Assembly (NCBI GenBank): GCA_019359495.1
Contig: JAHHHF010000074.1
Span: forward strand, 1 to 64,000
Length of the DNA stretch: 64,000 nucleotides
Direction: 5' to 3'
From: Goleter apudmare HA4340-LM2
GTDB lineage: Bacteria > Cyanobacteriota > Cyanobacteriia > Cyanobacteriales > Nostocaceae
Shown: piece after piece, positions 44,365 to 53,639 of the stretch
How the letters are laid out: the number at the start of each line of letters is the position of its first letter
Numbering within the stretch: position 1 is the first letter of the stretch
The notes under the pieces: generated by a model
Told to the model about the DNA's origin: nothing
Databases searched by the model: none
The model's input: only the letters and a program-made list of their open reading frames with translations
Program-made: the position numbers and the translations under genes

Positions 44365-46368
44365 ATGGAACAGAATACAACAGTAGATACAAACTTTTTC
44401 TTAGTTTGTGGGCTGGGGAGTCTGGGTCAGTATTGCGTATCTGTACTGAAAGAGTTCGGTGTCAAAGTCAATGCTATTGAAGCGACAAATTTTTCAAAAT
44501 GGGAAATCCCCGATTTACCTGATTTAGTAGATCAATTAGTAATTGGTGATTGTCGCCAACCCAAGATATTAGAACAAGCAGGTATTCGCCAATGTCGGGC
44601 AATTCTCATTGTCACCAGTGATGAGCGCATTAATATTGCCGCAGCTTTTGCCGCGCGATCGCTTAATCCTCATGTCAGGCTGGTAGTGCGGTCAGCACAG
44701 GCAAATTTAAATGATTTGCTCAGTGAAAACCTCGGTAATTTTGTCGCTTTTGATGCTACTCAACTACCAGCTAAAAGCTTTGCGCTTGCCGCTTTGAGCA
44801 ATGAAACTATCGGATTCTTCACTTTAGAAAATCAGTTACTGCGAGTTTTTAAAGTGACAATCGATGCTTCCCATCGCTGGAGTAATCACTTGCAACTATT
44901 TCAAATCAATAGTATCCATCGCCGAGTGATTACTCACACCAGGGCCAGAAAACCTCTACCACAGGGATTCTACCAATGGGAGCCAGATGCTCCAGCTCTC
45001 CCAGGAGAGACGATCGCCTATATTGAAGCCACCGAAAACCTGATCACTCATTCAAAACGACCTGACACAAATCTGCGGCAATTATGGCGGGGAATCATGG
45101 CCAATATGAAGTGGCGAAGTTTCCGCAATAGGCTCACTCAGTTTTGGGAGGAGAGTAGTCAAACTCGCCGTGTAGGAGTAGTTTCCACTGTTCTCATGGT
45201 GAACCTGTTCTGCTGTGGAACCCTGTTATACAAGCTACACTATCCCCAAATTACCTGGCAAAATGCCTTTAATATTGCTTTGGTGATGATGATTGGTGGT
45301 TACGGCGACCTATTTGGCGAGTTAGAAATGACTTCTGATCTTCCTTGGTGGTTGTATCTATTTAACATCAGTTTGACGGTTGCAGGCACGGTTTTTGTTG
45401 GTATTCTCTATGCCCTCATGGCTGAGAGGATTTTATCTGCTAAATTCCAGTTTTCTAAGGGTCGTCGTCTCCCAGTGCCAAAAACTGACCATGTGGTGCT
45501 GATTGGATTAGGGAGGGTTGGTCAGCTAGTGGCACAATTGCTACAAGAACTCAAGCAACCTTTTGTAGGTGTTAATTCCACTGACTTGGAACTGGGGATA
45601 TTGTCCAGAATTCCGCTAATTACGGGGAATATTCAAAATGCTTTGAGCCGAGTCAATATTACTACTGCCAAAAGTGTAATTGTTGTCACTGATGATGAGG
45701 TAGCAAACTTAGAAATTGCTTTGAAGGCACATACTGTCAACCCCAAAGCTAACTTGGTAATCCGAACTTTTGACCCCCGCTTCAGTGAGAATATAAGTCA
45801 GTTGCTTCCCTACGCCAAAGTTTTGGGTGTTTACGCACTAGCGGCTGAAGCATTTGTAGGGGCGGCATTTGGTGAAAATATTTTAAATGTATTTCGTTTA
45901 GATAACCAAACTATTCTAGTAACTGAATATCAAATTGAAACAGATGATACCCTCAACGGACGATTGCTAGCGGAAATTGCTTATGGTTATGGGGTAGTGC
46001 CAATTTTCCATTCCAGGGCTAGCCGTAAAGTCCCTAAATTTATGCCATCTGATGATATCGAGTTGGCTGTAGGCGATCGCTTAATTGTTTTGGCAACTAT
46101 TGAAGGATTGCAACGAGTTGAACAGGGAGCGATCGCCATTCCTGAATGGCAAGTACTAGTCAAAAAAGCTTTTTCATCAGAAGCAGCTTTTGCAGGAGCA
46201 TCTGTAATCTCGCGTGTTTCCGGTTGTGATATGCATCTGGCCAGAACTCTGATGAATCAACTGCCAGGGATATTAAAGTATCCTCTCTACAAACACCAAG
46301 CACATCGTTTGGTGAGTGAGTTGAGTAAGTCCCAAGTTTTAGCCCAGATAATTGAGGCCGATGAATAG
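44365..46368 (+). CDS. RCK-pore-RCK ion-channel-like protein with two TrkA-N domains
   Basis: A 667-residue protein with an N-terminal TrkA-N/RCK domain (FFLVCGLGSLGQYCVSVL), then a pore module of two transmembrane helices, then a second RCK domain (HVVLIGLGRVGQLVAQLL) with C-terminal TrkA-C-like parts. Between the helices, about residues 305-320, is VMMIGGYGDLFGE, whose GYGD (Y313) matches the potassium selectivity filter. The usual TVGYGD Thr-Val is Ile-Gly here. Both Rossmann motifs GxGxxG look intact. It is probably an NAD- or nucleotide-gated potassium channel or a related transporter; ion selectivity is inferred. Confidence 0.82.
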   Translation: MEQNTTVDTNFFLVCGLGSLGQYCVSVLKEFGVKVNAIEATNFSKWEIPDLPDLVDQLVIGDCRQPKILEQAGIRQCRAILIVTSDERINIAAAFAARSLNPHVRLVVRSAQANLNDLLSENLGNFVAFDATQLPAKSFALAALSNETIGFFTLENQLLRVFKVTIDASHRWSNHLQLFQINSIHRRVITHTRARKPLPQGFYQWEPDAPALPGETIAYIEATENLITHSKRPDTNLRQLWRGIMANMKWRSFRNRLTQFWEESSQTRRVGVVSTVLMVNLFCCGTLLYKLHYPQITWQNAFNIALVMMIGGYGDLFGELEMTSDLPWWLYLFNISLTVAGTVFVGILYALMAERILSAKFQFSKGRRLPVPKTDHVVLIGLGRVGQLVAQLLQELKQPFVGVNSTDLELGILSRIPLITGNIQNALSRVNITTAKSVIVVTDDEVANLEIALKAHTVNPKANLVIRTFDPRFSENISQLLPYAKVLGVYALAAEAFVGAAFGENILNVFRLDNQTILVTEYQIETDDTLNGRLLAEIAYGYGVVPIFHSRASRKVPKFMPSDDIELAVGDRLIVLATIEGLQRVEQGAIAIPEWQVLVKKAFSSEAAFAGASVISRVSGCDMHLARTLMNQLPGILKYPLYKHQAHRLVSELSKSQVLAQIIEADE

Positions 46369-46415
46369 GGGGCGTTGCTGATGTTGGTAGAGCAACCCTT
46401 GGATGATGTAGCTAG

Positions 46416-46492
46416 TTATTATAGGGTAAGCATTGCCGAAATTTTAGCATAAATATTAACAATACCTTAAACAATGCCCACCCTATTAATAA
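46416..46492. repeat. Imperfect inverted repeat between convergent genes
   Basis: The arm ttattatagggtaagcattg at 46416-46435 pairs with caatgcccaccctattaat at 46472-46492, leaving a 36-bp loop. It lies between the channel gene and the BON lipoprotein gene, which converge. The word GGGTGGGCATTG recurs widely in Nostoc-type genomes. It may serve both transcripts as a 3' hairpin. Confidence 0.55.
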
Positions 46493-46494
46493 TT

Positions 46495-46905
46495 CTATTG
46501 CGGTTTAGCAGATACAGCTTTTGCTTCCACTTTGACGCTCTTAACACCTTTTTGTTGCCTAACTAAAGGTGCAATTTTCTTGAGGTCTGCTTCAGTGGGA
46601 ACTGTTCCTTTGATGGTAACAACACCTTCTTTATCCTCTACTGTTAGTTTGCTGCCAGGTATATCTTTTTCTAACTTGCTGAGAATTAAGCTGTTAGTTT
46701 TGCCAGTTACACCTGCAATTACTTTTTTGGTTTTGTCAGTAGCATCTTTGACGGCGGTTGCAGTTTTTTGAGATGCTTCCTTTGCTGGCTTGCTAGCTTC
46801 ATTAGTAGTGTTAGGAGTTTCTAATCCAGTTTTCGTAGCTTCTTGGCAGCCAAAGATACCAACTAACAGAATGCCACTAACTAAAACAGGGATAAGGTTT
46901 TTCAT
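46495..46905 (-). CDS. BON-domain lipoprotein
   Basis: A 136-residue protein with a lipoprotein signal (VSGILLVGIFGCQE). A Lys/Ala/Thr-rich linker (about 25-65) leads to one BON domain (about 70-130, LEKDIPGSKLTVEDKEGVV and KGTVPTEADL, ending KGVKSVKVEA). BON domains bind phospholipid or other envelope parts and occur in OsmY-like stress proteins. The start has ggag 9 bp upstream. It converges with the channel gene. Confidence 0.85.
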   Translation of the reverse strand: MKNLIPVLVSGILLVGIFGCQEATKTGLETPNTTNEASKPAKEASQKTATAVKDATDKTKKVIAGVTGKTNSLILSKLEKDIPGSKLTVEDKEGVVTIKGTVPTEADLKKIAPLVRQQKGVKSVKVEAKAVSAKPQ

Positions 46906-47461
46906 TTCTATCTCCGAATTGAGTACTTGAAGCGATTAATTGAGTTGTGTGTCAGGTTGAGGAGCAGATGTTAAAAAAAATTGAAGTTGAAACCACAGAA
47001 CAGAAAAAATAGGCACTAACGTTACTGAAAATTTAAATTGGTCAAGATTCCCAAAGGTGAAATATTTCTAATCATCACCAGAAGTACCAAGTTAATTACA
47101 GTAACACCTACTAAGGAGTACGGCTTTGTAGACTGTGGGAACATCCTATCAACTTGACGTAAAGGCCAAGTGGTTAGTTTAAAGATCAGATATAAACCCA
47201 CAATAGTCAGTCGATGTTATCAGATTTGGAGAAACTTAGCACTGTTTTTTTCAAAATTTTATAATCTTGCCTAGGATAAAGTTCAAGTCTGTCCTTCTCT
47301 GAATTAGAAAGGAACAGTTTTACTATGTAAAATCAGGGAGAGGTCTTGCGATTAAGCTAATTAGCCGGACACCATCTGATTAATATTATGTCAGGCTAAT
47401 TAGTGATGATTTCTACATCTGTACAAAAACCTGAAAATTCTTTCTCACCCTGCACCCTTGA
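46906..47461. other. 556-bp intergenic region
   Basis: AT-rich DNA with no recognisable gene. A 10-bp inverted repeat, ctaattagcc at 47357-47366 and ggctaattag at 47394-47403, lies about 60 bp behind the stop codon of the Old Yellow Enzyme gene and could be a hairpin in its 3' end. No RNA gene was recognised. Confidence 0.4.
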
Positions 47462-48529
47462 TTACAGCCAAGCACGGTCATATTGAACAGGCCAGAGTTT
47501 TTCGTGTCCTAGTTCTTTGGCTGCTAAGTGGGGCCAGTAAGGATTACGGAGTAATTCGCGCCCTAAAAGCACTAGGTCAGCGCTTCCTGTACGAATAATT
47601 TGGTCGGCTTGTTCAGCCGATGTAATTAAACCGACAGCGCCTGTATAGATATTTGCTTCACGGCGGATGCGTTCGGCAAAATGAGTTTGATAGCCTGGTT
47701 TAACTGGAACATTAATGCCCGGTATAATTCCCCCTGAAGAAGAGTCAATCAAATCCACACCCAGAGACTTGAGTTTGTTGCTGAGGGCGATACTTTCTTC
47801 AATATTCCAACCTTTGTCTACCCAATCAGTGGCGGAGATTCTGACAAATAGTGGATATGATTGTGGCAAAATTTCTCGCACTCCCTCTACCACCTCTCTG
47901 AGGAGACGGATACGGTTTTCAAAACTACCACCGTAATCATCTTGGCGCTGGTTAGAAAGAGGGGAGAGAAACTGGTGTATCAGATAACCATGAGCTGCAT
48001 GGATTTCCACTATTTTAAAACCAGCTTGGAGGGAACGTTTAGCAGCTTGGATAAAGGCATCAGTAACTTGTTTAATACCTTCTATACTTAAAGCTTCAGG
48101 TACAGGGCTATCTTTACTAAAACCGATCGCACTACTGGAAATCAATGGCCGCCAACCTTCCTGAGATTCATCCAGCGCTTTCCCTCCCTTACTCGGTTTA
48201 GCAGTGCTAGCTTTTCTGCCAGCATGAGCAAGTTGAATCCCCGCCACTGCACCAAAGTTATGAATCAATCCCACAATTTCGGCTAAGTTTTCTATGTGTT
48301 CATCTGACCAGATTCCCAAATCTTGCGGACTAATACGCCCCCTGGCTTCCACAGCCGCAGCTTCTGTCATAACTAAACTAGCACCGCCAACTGCACGAGA
48401 AGCTAAATGAATCTTGTGCCAGTCGTTAGCAAATCCATTCGTACTGGAATATTGACACATTGGTGAAACAGCAATGCGATTGCGAAAGGTAACTTCACGA
48501 ATCCTGAATGATTCAAACAGGTGTGTCAT
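47462..48529 (-). CDS. NADH:flavin oxidoreductase, Old Yellow Enzyme (YqjM/NamA class)
   Basis: A 355-residue FMN enzyme that reduces activated alkenes with NAD(P)H. Conserved blocks are NRIAVSPMCQYSSTNGFANDWH, QLAHAGRKAS, EIHAAHGYLIHQFLSPLSNQR (substrate and FMN contacts) and the phosphate-binding VLLGRELLRNPYWP. The Cys in SPMCQYS and the two His in IHAAHGYL fit the thermophilic-like (YqjM) subgroup. It seems to be a single-gene transcript; physiological substrate unknown. Confidence 0.92.
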   Translation of the reverse strand: MTHLFESFRIREVTFRNRIAVSPMCQYSSTNGFANDWHKIHLASRAVGGASLVMTEAAAVEARGRISPQDLGIWSDEHIENLAEIVGLIHNFGAVAGIQLAHAGRKASTAKPSKGGKALDESQEGWRPLISSSAIGFSKDSPVPEALSIEGIKQVTDAFIQAAKRSLQAGFKIVEIHAAHGYLIHQFLSPLSNQRQDDYGGSFENRIRLLREVVEGVREILPQSYPLFVRISATDWVDKGWNIEESIALSNKLKSLGVDLIDSSSGGIIPGINVPVKPGYQTHFAERIRREANIYTGAVGLITSAEQADQIIRTGSADLVLLGRELLRNPYWPHLAAKELGHEKLWPVQYDRAWL

Positions 48530-48642
48530 TGATATTGATTCCTTCTCTTGCTAGGTGAAAGAAATTGGGCGTCATTTTGAATCAGCAACGCCAAAAATAA
48601 AATAAGCTTGTAGTCAGTCTCTAGCCCTTTTTCGGGGACTAA

Positions 48643-48695
48643 AGTCCTCTCTGCGAGATGCTACGCGTAGCTTGCTTCCCCCGAGGGGTACACTA
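48643..48695. repeat. Interspersed repeat with GCTACGCGTAGCTTGCTTCC core
   Basis: The core gctacgcgtagcttgcttcc is the reverse complement of the core at 21730-21811. A short hairpin (ggggactaaagtcc) sits next to it. Confidence 0.6.
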
Positions 48696-48750
48696 TAAAC
48701 CTTTCATGATTTACGCCATCGTCTTACGCCGCTACAGTTAATAAAAATAA

Positions 48751-48930
48751 TCCCAGCGCCCAAATGTCATTCCCCTGACAGATTCCTCCGATGTAGATAC
48801 CAAAAAAAGAGCCGAGAACGCCACCACTAAATATTTAGCTAGTGAGCATATATACAGTATTCAAACGGCTTTTGACATTGGCTATCCAGTTGCAGATTTA
48901 ATTGACAATTTAAGCGCTTTGCATCTCTAG
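48751..48930 (+). pseudogene. Possible 3' gene remnant, about 59 codons
   Basis: A frame following an in-frame TAA and with no start codon runs 59 codons to a TAG. It has protein-like composition, for example AENATTKYLASEHIYSIQTA and then FDIGYPVADLIDNLSALHL. I do not recognise the family. It could be the tail of a gene lost by deletion next to the repeat. Confidence 0.25.
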
Positions 48931-49231
48931 ATCAAGTGTCAACACCCCAATGATCAAACCAATTAAATGAGTTCCCGCTATCCAAAAGTATGACAACAGC
49001 TCAAAGGAAAAGAGCAGTTGCTAGTCCACAGTTATTTATGTGTAAACTACGATAATATCATAGACTTACCGTATTATATATTTATGAGATTTGCACAGAT
49101 GAAGTTAAAAAACAAGGTCTAATTAAAATTTATTGATATTATTAATCATTGATGCGATCGCCTTTTCCTGCTCTATATCCCACCACTGTTTCGGAGTCGC
49201 GGATGCAGAGTCAGACCCACGGCATATATAT

Positions 49232-49798
49232 TTAAAAGAAAGGTCCGAATCGAGACGGGGCATAAAATTGTAGGCGTCCGATACCGAGAAATTGACCAGC
49301 CGCCTGATTTCCTGAGGGGAATGCTGTCACACCAATTAAGTAGACACCGCCAACGCGGGGATTGCGGAAAGTTTTGAGACCAATAGTTACTGTTTGACCT
49401 GGTGATACTGGGGGGTCGAAGGTAACAGTAAAAGTTTGTTTTTGGCGATCGCTTTTTTCAGCATTGATTCCTAAGTTTACACCCTTGCGTTTACGTGTCC
49501 CTTCAAAGGCAAAGGTAGTTTTTTGATTGAATTCAATTACTTCCACACCTTGTATTTGGTTAAAGCTAACTCGCTGGAGTGGTTCCCCAGAATTAGCTGG
49601 TACTTCTAGGGTGAAATAGTAGGTTGTATCCCATTCATGGGTACTCTTGTATGGAGTTGTCGCACTCACCAGCCGTGGTGGCTGGACAAAGCTAACTGTA
49701 CCATCTCTGAAAGTAACTGCATCAACCATTGAGTGAGGTAGTAACCATACTCCAACACTTACAGCAAATATAGTACTCAGAAACCTGTACTTCATCAT
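49232..49798 (-). CDS. DUF2808-domain exported protein
   Basis: A 188-residue cyanobacterial protein with a signal peptide (IFAVSVGVWLLPHSMVDA). The DUF2808 domain has FVQPPRLVSATTPYKSTHEW, TYYFTLEVPANSGEPLQRV and the C-terminal VGGVYLIGVTAFPSG block. Function is unknown; proteins of this family are secreted or periplasmic. It is downstream of, and on the same strand as, a short hypothetical gene and a TonB receptor, so the three may be one transcript. Confidence 0.85.
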   Translation of the reverse strand: MMKYRFLSTIFAVSVGVWLLPHSMVDAVTFRDGTVSFVQPPRLVSATTPYKSTHEWDTTYYFTLEVPANSGEPLQRVSFNQIQGVEVIEFNQKTTFAFEGTRKRKGVNLGINAEKSDRQKQTFTVTFDPPVSPGQTVTIGLKTFRNPRVGGVYLIGVTAFPSGNQAAGQFLGIGRLQFYAPSRFGPFF

Positions 49799-49832
49799 CT
49801 TTCACCCCCGTTCCCTGCTATAAGATTTGTGA

Positions 49833-50156
49833 TTATTCCCAAGTCGATACACTCCGCAACACAGAGGGGATTTCTCCTTGCGATAACGGAAATTCCAGGA
49901 TAGTTTCTCGATAACCCAAATATCCGGACTCAGCAAAAGACAAAAGCATCCGCGACAACGCCAGCCAAACCTCTGATTCGTATTCCCAATCACGATACCG
50001 CGAAGCCTGCCCAGCAATTGAACGTAGTGCCCAAAAATAGGAATTTCTCACCACAGAACCACCTTTTTTAAACTCTGGTAGGTCTTCGTGATTGAGGATA
50101 AGTACTTGATTTTCAATTCTGGCTCTCATATCAGCCATTTTAATAGATTCCGGCAC
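49833..50156 (-). CDS. Hypothetical protein (107 residues)
   Basis: A small soluble protein that begins MPESIKMADMRARIENQVLI. It shows a conserved-looking helical part (NSYFWALRSIAGQASRYRDWE and WLALSRMLLSFAESGYLG). No family is recognised. It starts 10 bp behind the TonB receptor gene and is 35 bp from the DUF2808 gene, which supports its reality as a gene in that operon. ATG 50139 (seventh codon) is an alternative start. Confidence 0.6.
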   Translation of the reverse strand: MPESIKMADMRARIENQVLILNHEDLPEFKKGGSVVRNSYFWALRSIAGQASRYRDWEYESEVWLALSRMLLSFAESGYLGYRETILEFPLSQGEIPSVLRSVSTWE

Positions 50157-50165
50157 GTCACTACC

Positions 50166-52283
50166 CTAGAAATCTGATGTCAAGCCCACACGAAAAGTCA
50201 ATCCTGGACTATAGATACGATTAACTCGCTCGTATTGGTCACCTAATAAATTTTCTAGGTAAACTGTCAATCCCAAATTCCGAGTTAGGGGCACCCGACC
50301 ACTGAGGTCTAAATTCACAAAAGATGGTACAAAATCTGTAGTCTGTTCACCCGCACGGTTAAACAAGGCACGACGAGCGCCACTGTTGTAGGTAACATAC
50401 AAATTAGCCTGCCATCCAGAATTTTGATAACCGATACCAGTTTGCAGCACAGAGTAAGGAATTAGCCCTAACTGTAAACCAGCTTCTGTCCCGGTTTTAA
50501 TTTTGGCATCTGTATAGGTATAGTTGAGAAAAGTTGACCAATTAGCAGCAAGTTTTAATTGTAATGCTGCCTCTAAACCATTGGTATCTACTAACCCAAT
50601 ATTCGCCCATCTGCCGGCAATGATTCCTAGACGATTATCTAAACTACTACCGAAATAAGTAAACTGTCCCCTCAAACTATCAGAAAAATTGACATCGACT
50701 CCCGCAGTCCAAGATGAGCCTGTTTCTGGTTTTAAATCGGGGTTTGGTTCCCAGCCATGAACTGTATCATAAACATACAACTGATCTAAACCTGGATTGC
50801 GCTGTCCTCCCGCCCAACTTCCACGCACAGCAACAGTTGGGGCGACAGCATAATGTAATCCCACACTAGGGTTCAAATAACTGCCAAATTGCCCATCAAA
50901 GTTTTGTCTGAGTCCTAAATCTACCTGAAAACTTTCGCTGATATTCAAAGTATTGACAGCAAATAAGGCTGTAGTGAACAGATTTCTGTTTTCAGTTTCG
51001 TTGTTAGCAATTCTATTGGGGCTATTACTCAGAACATCGCCAGCTAAATCTGTATTCTTCAAATCTAACCCCCACCGTAATTTATTATTAGGGGTTATTT
51101 TCCAATCATGATCAATTCTGGCTGTGAGTTGTTGGGTATCTAAAATGCCTGTACGATAAAATTCCCTACCTTGAAAAACTGTAGGGCCGTAAGTACTGAA
51201 ATAATCTTGGTTATAACCAACTGTGGTTGTGAGGACTGAATTTTCTCCATTACCTAGGCGACTTTTCCAAGACAAGCCAGCGTTTAATCCATCATGGTCT
51301 AGTCTGTCTTTTTGGAGAGGAAAACCAAAATAAATTAAGCCCCGCCGACTGCTCAATTTAGTAACATCAAAGCTGAGGGAGTTTTTTTGATCTAAATCAA
51401 CAGCAATATTACCAAAGTAGGTACTGGTAGCTGTATCTGCATTCGATAAAAATCCTTGAGCATCACGGTTAGCAGATCCTATAGGGACACGATAACGGTT
51501 ATCTATAAAAAACCTTTCAAAACTAAAGTTATAGGTTAAAGAACCGACAGAACCACTATAGCTAGACTGTTGATTATTAGAACTCAATGAGCCAAATTCT
51601 AAACTGCTAGTTAGTTTAGGCTTACCATAACCTTTTTTGGTAATGATATTAACTACGCCGCCAAATGCTGATGAACCATATAAAGCGGAAGCAGTACCGC
51701 TATACAGTTCTACTCGCTCGATAGATTCTACAGGAATACTATTTAAGTCAGTTCCACCATGATAAGTGTTAATATTGGTGTTAATTTGTCTGCCATTAAT
51801 CAAAAATACAGATTGATTAATTGAGGCTCCTCGGTAGTATGTACCTGTGTGAATATCTGCCCCATGACCCACATCATTAATGGCAAAACCAGGCATTCTT
51901 TTTAACACATCAGCTACACTGGTAGCACCTTGTTTTTGAATTTCTTCTTTATCGATTATGTAAACTGGTGTAGATTGAGGTAGGTTATCTTCCTCTCCCA
52001 CAACTTCTATAGAAATATCTGCTGCGTCTTCAGGAGTCGGTTTTTTTGTTTCTTGCTCTGTTGGCTGATTTCTTGGGATAATTTCATCATCTTGAGATTG
52101 CTGAGTTAATAAATCAGCACTGGTAGTAGGTAATTTAATTTCTGCTAAATTGGGAATTTCTGAAGTTGATTCGTGTGATTCATCGCCTACTTTACTGTTG
52201 CTTTCATGCTCAACGGCAAAGGTAGGAAATGCTATGATTAAACCCTGGATAACAACTGGAAATATAAAAAAATACCTGTTCAC
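50166..52283 (-). CDS. TonB-dependent outer-membrane receptor
   Basis: A 705-residue receptor with a signal peptide (about 1-23), an acidic linker, a plug domain (about 95-215; PVYIIDKEEIQKQGATSVADVL, RMPGFAINDVG, RVELYSGTASALYGSSAFGG) and a 22-strand barrel ending in Phe. The overall form is closest to BtuB and other small siderophore or vitamin receptors. No Fur-like palindrome or cobalamin riboswitch was seen in the 180 bp upstream. The ligand is unknown. The downstream small gene and DUF2808 gene may be part of the same operon. Confidence 0.9.
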   Translation of the reverse strand: MNRYFFIFPVVIQGLIIAFPTFAVEHESNSKVGDESHESTSEIPNLAEIKLPTTSADLLTQQSQDDEIIPRNQPTEQETKKPTPEDAADISIEVVGEEDNLPQSTPVYIIDKEEIQKQGATSVADVLKRMPGFAINDVGHGADIHTGTYYRGASINQSVFLINGRQINTNINTYHGGTDLNSIPVESIERVELYSGTASALYGSSAFGGVVNIITKKGYGKPKLTSSLEFGSLSSNNQQSSYSGSVGSLTYNFSFERFFIDNRYRVPIGSANRDAQGFLSNADTATSTYFGNIAVDLDQKNSLSFDVTKLSSRRGLIYFGFPLQKDRLDHDGLNAGLSWKSRLGNGENSVLTTTVGYNQDYFSTYGPTVFQGREFYRTGILDTQQLTARIDHDWKITPNNKLRWGLDLKNTDLAGDVLSNSPNRIANNETENRNLFTTALFAVNTLNISESFQVDLGLRQNFDGQFGSYLNPSVGLHYAVAPTVAVRGSWAGGQRNPGLDQLYVYDTVHGWEPNPDLKPETGSSWTAGVDVNFSDSLRGQFTYFGSSLDNRLGIIAGRWANIGLVDTNGLEAALQLKLAANWSTFLNYTYTDAKIKTGTEAGLQLGLIPYSVLQTGIGYQNSGWQANLYVTYNSGARRALFNRAGEQTTDFVPSFVNLDLSGRVPLTRNLGLTVYLENLLGDQYERVNRIYSPGLTFRVGLTSDF

Positions 52284-52460
52284 GTTTGTCTCTCACACCC
52301 AGTAAAAACAGTAACTATACCAATTCAAAATTCAAAATTAAGAAAACCAGATTTGAACCTGGATTTTAAGTTTTGTATCTGTCGCTTTCTTTTCTCAAAT
52401 TGGTATTAGTTTTATTGTTTGTGTTACTGGAAATATATGTCAAAAGACAAGCTGTCATAG

Positions 52461-52898
52461 TTAGATGCACAACTGTGCGATCGCTTGATGATCATCAGCA
52501 ATAGCAGCTGTATAATTACCTTGTCTGTAGTGTGCTAGTCCCCGGTTGAGATCAGCCTCAGGGTTATTTGGTGTTAAATTTATGGCTTGTGTACAATCTG
52601 CGATCGCCTGATGGTATTCTTGGATTTGGAGATCAGCAAGACAGCGATCGCTATAGGCTGAACTAAAATTTTCCCGCAGTTGCACCGCCTGATTTCAACT
52701 CTGGATTGCTTCTTGATAATCGCCCTGTTGCATTTTTTCTACACCCAATCTCAAAAATTCGCTCGCTATTGTTGGGGTAGTAGTGATGGCTAGTGAGTTG
52801 GTGTCATCTGTCCCAAAGTTCACACAAACAGCAATTATCACACTCAAAAATAATCGCCAGAAATAAGTCATAAGCAGCACAATTGACAATTTCGGCAT
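52461..52898 (-). pseudogene. TPR-repeat exported protein gene with in-frame TGA
   Basis: A 146-codon frame is broken by one TGA at 52695-52697 with no shift of frame. The first part has a signal peptide (FLSVIIAVCVNFG) and GVEKMQQGDYQEAIQS; the second continues NQAVQLRENFSSAYSDRCL and then a second TPR (YHQAIADCTQAINLTPNNPEA). Aligning repeats puts the TGA where the next repeat has Cys (AIQS-stop-NQA against AIADCTQA), so TGC or TGT to TGA is the simplest change. It is otherwise intact, pointing to a recent nonsense mutation or an error in sequence. Confidence 0.7.
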
Positions 52899-52973
52899 CT
52901 AGACAATCAATTAGCGGGGCGTGGTGCATTGGTGTTGACTTAACCAAAATGGGCGGTTAGAAACCGCACGCCA

Positions 52974-53145
52974 GTCGCCTCTCCCAAGGGGAGACGCTGC
53001 GCGAACAAGTCGGGAAACCTGCCCACGGCGCTGGCTCGTATACACAGACAAAACCTGCTGACCCAGGGTTTCAAAACCCAAATTTTTCGTTAGTCCGCGC
53101 AGGCGGACTTCGTCTGTATAGCCGCGAATTCTATTCGCCAGGGCT
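52974..53145. repeat. Composite interspersed repeat region
   Basis: Several GC-rich palindromic words typical of Nostoc repeats lie here: gaaaccgcacgccagtcgcc, ctcccaaggggag, and agtccgcgcaggcggact. They fill most of the 402-bp gap between the TPR pseudogene and petJ. No gene was seen. Confidence 0.55.
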
Positions 53146-53240
53146 TAAATTGACACGTATGGACGTGGTGTCCCGCTAATTATGATTTGGTAATTAGACA
53201 TCTCCAGAGGTTAAATATGCGATAGTCGAAACCCCCTTAT

Positions 53241-53262
53241 AGGGGCGAATGGTTGTTCGCCC
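53241..53262. repeat. Palindromic repeat AGGGGCGAA(T)GGTTGTTCGCCC, copy 2
   Basis: The word aggggcgaatggttgttcgc continues into ccttttct and forms a 7-bp stem. It lies about 40 bp after the petJ stop codon and may serve as that gene's 3' hairpin. Other copies are at 16261-16284 and 61438-61460. Confidence 0.55.
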
Positions 53263-53300
53263 TTTTCTCATTTTCACCAGATGTCTATTTAGATATGGGC

Positions 53301-53639
53301 TTACTTCTTCCAACCCTTATCTGCATTATCAAGCACGTAAGCAGCTACGTCTTCAATTTGTCCAGGTTTTAAACGACCACTGAAGGCAGGCATAGCACCT
53401 TTACCCTTAGTAACTTGGGCGATAATAGCCTCTGGAGTGTCTATATGATACTTTTCTAAATCTGCCTTCTTTAGGGTTTTAGCTGCGTTAACTAAATTTT
53501 TACCACCTGCATGACACTGGGCACAATTAGCACTGAATACTTTGGCTCCACTAACTGCGTCTGCTGCTAAAGCTGGACTACTGAAGGCAAAAGTGAAGAT
53601 TGCTATGCCTAACAGTATGACTGAAATAATTTTCTTCAT
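53301..53639 (-). CDS. petJ: Cytochrome c6 (cytochrome c553)
   Basis: A 112-residue precursor with a signal peptide ending PALAA and a mature class I cytochrome c. Heme attachment is C39-A-Q-C42-H43 (FSANCAQCH), and the axial Met lies in [12 protein letters not shown]. It carries electrons in the thylakoid lumen from the cytochrome b6f complex to photosystem I, and can replace plastocyanin. Two direct copies of cctctacaa upstream (53649-53657 and 53684-53692) are possible control sites. The gene is transcribed alone. Confidence 0.95.
   Translation of the reverse strand: MKKIISVILLGIAIFTFAFSSPALAADAVSGAKVFSANCAQCHAGGKNLVNAAKTLKKADLEKYHIDTPEAIIAQVTKGKGAMPAFSGRLKPGQIEDVAAYVLDNADKGWKK

Larger units (their letters stand above)
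48530..49231. other. 702-bp intergenic region with repeat and gene remnant
   Basis: It holds an interspersed repeat at 48643-48695 and a probable gene remnant at 48751-48930 (both listed). The remaining 300 bp up to the DUF2808 stop is AT-rich with one HIP1 octamer near 49154 and no gene I can support. Confidence 0.4.

Noticed and set aside
52284-52460. Cobalamin riboswitch or Fur box upstream of the TonB receptor
   Set aside because: The 180-bp region is AT-rich and has neither a B12-box-like conserved core nor a recognisable Fur palindrome.
52695-52697. TGA as a selenocysteine codon in the TPR gene
   Set aside because: The position aligns with Cys in the next repeat, but TPR proteins have no redox role there, no SECIS-like hairpin was seen, and most cyanobacteria lack the pathway.
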